Source of the DNA: Pipra filicauda
Taxonomy: Eukaryota > Chordata > Aves > Passeriformes > Pipridae
Assembly: GCF_003945595.2 (NCBI RefSeq)
Contig: NW_024104532.1
Coordinates: 2,727,501 to 2,791,500 of the forward strand
Length of the DNA: 64,000 nt
Direction of reading: 5' to 3'
A model generated the notes under the pieces. It was not told the DNA's origin, did not search any database, and was given only the letters and a program-made list of their open reading frames with translations. The position numbers and the translations under genes were made by a program. Each line of letters starts with the position of its first letter. The first letter of the stretch is position 1. Shown piece after piece: positions 61,401 to 64,000 of the stretch.

Positions 61401-63704
61401 ACGGAGCTGCATCCAGCTGCATCCCCATCACTCCTCAGGTTATATTCCAAGACTGATTAAAGTATTTGTTTAAGAGGACTCAGCTCAGACAATGAACAGG
61501 GTTTTTAGTGGCATAGATCATTGAAATCTGGACAAGATACAGCCCTGATTCATTTTTTAAAAATCCGATTGCAGTGATTCCTGAATATATCAAGTGCAAT
61601 TTTGTCCTCTTTAACTGAACAACCACTATGCAAAATATGTGGGTTTTTCTCAGACCATCTTGAGGACACATTGCATCGTAATATATTTTTATTGTCCTTT
61701 TCAACACAGTTTTCTAAGAAACTGTCTAAAAAAATCATCCTTTTATCCACCAGCTCCCCACAACCCCTGCTGGGCTAAAATAACAGTCTTTTTACAATGT
61801 ACATCACTCACTGAAAGCCAGCTTGGGGCAAGAAGGGAGAAAATATGCTGTATCTATTATCTTTGAAGGAGAATTTTAGGTAGAAGGCAATTAACTGCTC
61901 ACACAATTACTCAACAGAAGGGGAGAAATTCTTCATACTAATAGTTGGATCTTTTTTATTTGTTTGAATTTAATTGCTGGATTTTTTACTAAGCAGCGAG
62001 AGCCAGATCTTTGCTTTTCTGTATTGCTCATATAAAGAAGCCTAACACAGCCTGCCACTAAGATGAAGTACGTGACTGTCATTGCTTTAAGCAGTGAGCA
62101 ACAGTACAGAGTTTACCACTCTTAAACTGAAGCTCCGTGATTTCTCTTTAAAGGTGTAGGATCCATGACAGATCCAACAAGATCTTGCCTAAGTTGTGGT
62201 GATACAGAGAAATCAGAGCCTGTTGGTAGGCAGAATGTATGTGTGAGGTTGTAATTAAATATTCAGAGCTGCCAATAATGAGTGATGCCAATGATGGCAA
62301 TGATGTAACTGAAGTGACAGTGTAGAAACGAGTCCCATGATCTTACACATACAAATTAAAGCTAGGCTGCATCCTAACAACTTTCATGAAGTTGCTTTGA
62401 TGCATATTTTATTTTTTTCCACTAAATAAATGACATGTACTCTTTTGCCTGCAGTTCTGTAGCTCTTCCTGTGAAGTCTTTCAGGATGTCATATCCCAGA
62501 GTCCTCCTGAGCAAGTCAACAAACAAATGAAGCATGAATTAGTATGTCAAAAGTCTTGCTGGGATGGGTCATTTGCAGGAGAAGAACAGTTCAGTAACAG
62601 TGGAGTCATCAAGTAGAAAGATGCCATCCTGTGAGCCATTCCTGTCTGAGGAGTGTTTGGATGTGTCCCCAGCAGCATACCTGGGATTGAGCCGTGAGAT
62701 TGACAGTGCTGTCAATGACTCTGGTGTGCCTAATCCACTGCTCCACACTCTCAAGGCATCTTGGCTACACAGAACTGCCCAGATATTTATGAATCGCCAC
62801 TTTCTTGTTACTAGCCTGCCACGCCTGGTCATTCCCTGAATTTATGTTGCAAGGTTGATTCACCTCTGATTTACACCACTGTGTCACTGAAGTCTGCTAA
62901 TGAGTTCCTTGCCCAGAAATAGCACTCCCCTGCTCTACATCTGCTGACTGACATGAGCTGACAGAGGGGATCTCATAATCCCCTGCAACTCCCCAGAAGA
63001 TGTGTTTGCAAAGACATTGAATGCACCAATTTCTTTGCAGAAACTTGCTTACTGGGTGACCCACATGAATTAAGGGGCAAACTTGCTCATGCTCTTTTAT
63101 CTCACCTTGTATCAATGCTTCTAGAGAAAGGTAGGAAAATTGCTGTAAGTGGTTGTGTTAATAACCAGGCTGCCCTGTGCAGAGTGATGCTGTCAGATTT
63201 CAATATTGCAGCACAGATTGATTTTGCACATTTTATTTTTAAGGCAAAGTGCAGCCAAAAATGTTTCAAGAATGAAATGTTTCTGCTGCAGAACAACCAG
63301 CTGGCTGGGGCAAGGAAGCTCCAGGGAGCCACTCTGGTGTGAGGACTTGTGGTGAGGCTCAACATCATGGGCTGCAGGACAAGGGAATCACCACGATGCT
63401 TTGCAGCCCCTCCCAGCCATGGTCAACACGCTCTGACCTTATGGCTTGGTTGGCAGGAGTTCCATCACTTTTCTGGGGCTCTGGACTGTGGCAGACCCTG
63501 TCTGTGGCCACTGGACTCGCTCAGTTCTTGCCAAATTACTGGGGGGCTGTATCTCCTGTAGCTGGGGGTGCTGCCTGTTGTCACCCTTGGTCCTGCTTGC
63601 CTATCCCTGGCAGGGCTGGCTGCTTTGTCCCCTTCTTGACTCTGGCATCCCCACTCTGCAGCCAGTGTAGCAATGAACCCTCAAATTCTGGGGCAATGAT
63701 GGGA
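58467..63704. other. intergenic, nothing recognised
   Basis: No supported exon. The largest ORFs (59274-59852 +, 192 codons; 59636-60025 -, 129 codons) overlap each other on opposite strands and match no family. Confidence 0.5.
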
Positions 63705-63734
63705 GAATAATAATAACAACAACAATAATAATCC
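63705..63734. repeat. (AAT/AAC)n microsatellite
   Basis: AATAATAATAACAACAACAA then TAATAATAAT, about ten trinucleotide units. Confidence 0.85.
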
Positions 63735-64000
63735 TTGTTTTCCAAATTCATAGTTCCTCTAAGTGCAACTTTTCCCTTGGCACATGTGACTGGAAGAGAT
63801 GGACACAGAAATCTATGAGAAAGCACAGGTTAGAAATGTGTTGTTCCTGAAGCATGCTAGTCAGTTTATAGCCAGGAAGAAGGAAATCTCCAGCTCTTGT
63901 CTGGGTGACAATGTTCTTGGCAAGAAAAAATGTGCATCAAAAATGCTGTTTTTAAAATCTGGCCCTGTGAAAAAGAAATGCAGAGAAAGCACACAGCTAC

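Noticed and set aside
43791..64000. Search for MSX2 (the next gene beyond DRD1 in human) or other coding exons
   Set aside because: No homeodomain-like or other recognisable peptide in any frame of this stretch. The neighbour must lie beyond the window if synteny holds.
1..64000. Search for bacterial-style systems, CRISPR arrays, tRNA or rRNA genes, and intact retroviral genes
   Set aside because: None seen. The sequence behaves as avian chromosomal DNA. The only mobile elements I could support are truncated CR1 LINE ends.

Overview
The window is vertebrate nuclear DNA, almost certainly from a bird. It has intron-split genes with GT-AG boundaries, two CpG islands, and many truncated CR1 LINE 3' ends in both orientations, which are the typical interspersed repeat of avian genomes. 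The protein-coding content matches three known vertebrate genes. I saw no bacterial-type operon, CRISPR array, tRNA or rRNA, and no convincing new protein family. The species cannot be named from what I can read.

Layout: (1) 1-1988, + strand: the last three coding exons of KIF20A (mitotic kinesin-6, MKlp2). The rest of the gene lies to the left of the window. (2) 2346-16497, - strand: all ten coding exons of SFXN1 (sideroflexin 1, mitochondrial serine carrier). Joined, they give 322 residues, the same length as the human protein as I recall it. A probable noncoding first exon sits in a CpG island at about 26.16-26.46 kb, so intron 1 is about 9.7 kb. (3) 26.5-38.1 kb: intergenic DNA between the divergent SFXN1 and DRD1 genes, with CR1 copies and degenerate tandem repeats. 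(4) 38.2-39.3 kb: a second CpG island. (5) 40627-41985, + strand: the intronless coding region of DRD1 (dopamine receptor D1A, 452 aa). It is preceded by a probable 99-bp 5'UTR intron and followed by an AU-rich 3'UTR ending near 43.77 kb. (6) 43.8-64.0 kb: apparently gene-free DNA with two CR1 copies.

KIF20A and SFXN1 are tail to tail, with only 357 bp between their stop codons. SFXN1 and DRD1 are head to head, the order also known in human 5q35. The three genes do not form a pathway: KIF20A acts in cytokinesis, SFXN1 in mitochondrial one-carbon metabolism, and DRD1 in neuronal dopamine signalling.

The less ordinary structures are three tandem-repeat blocks: about 38 bp beside the SFXN1 first-exon donor, a roughly 10-bp GACCAGTACC-like array, and a degenerate 21-bp array split by a CR1 insertion. 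The 38-39 kb CpG island also carries good splice donors on opposite strands. All exon borders were read by eye from homology and splice consensus. Repeat limits are approximate.
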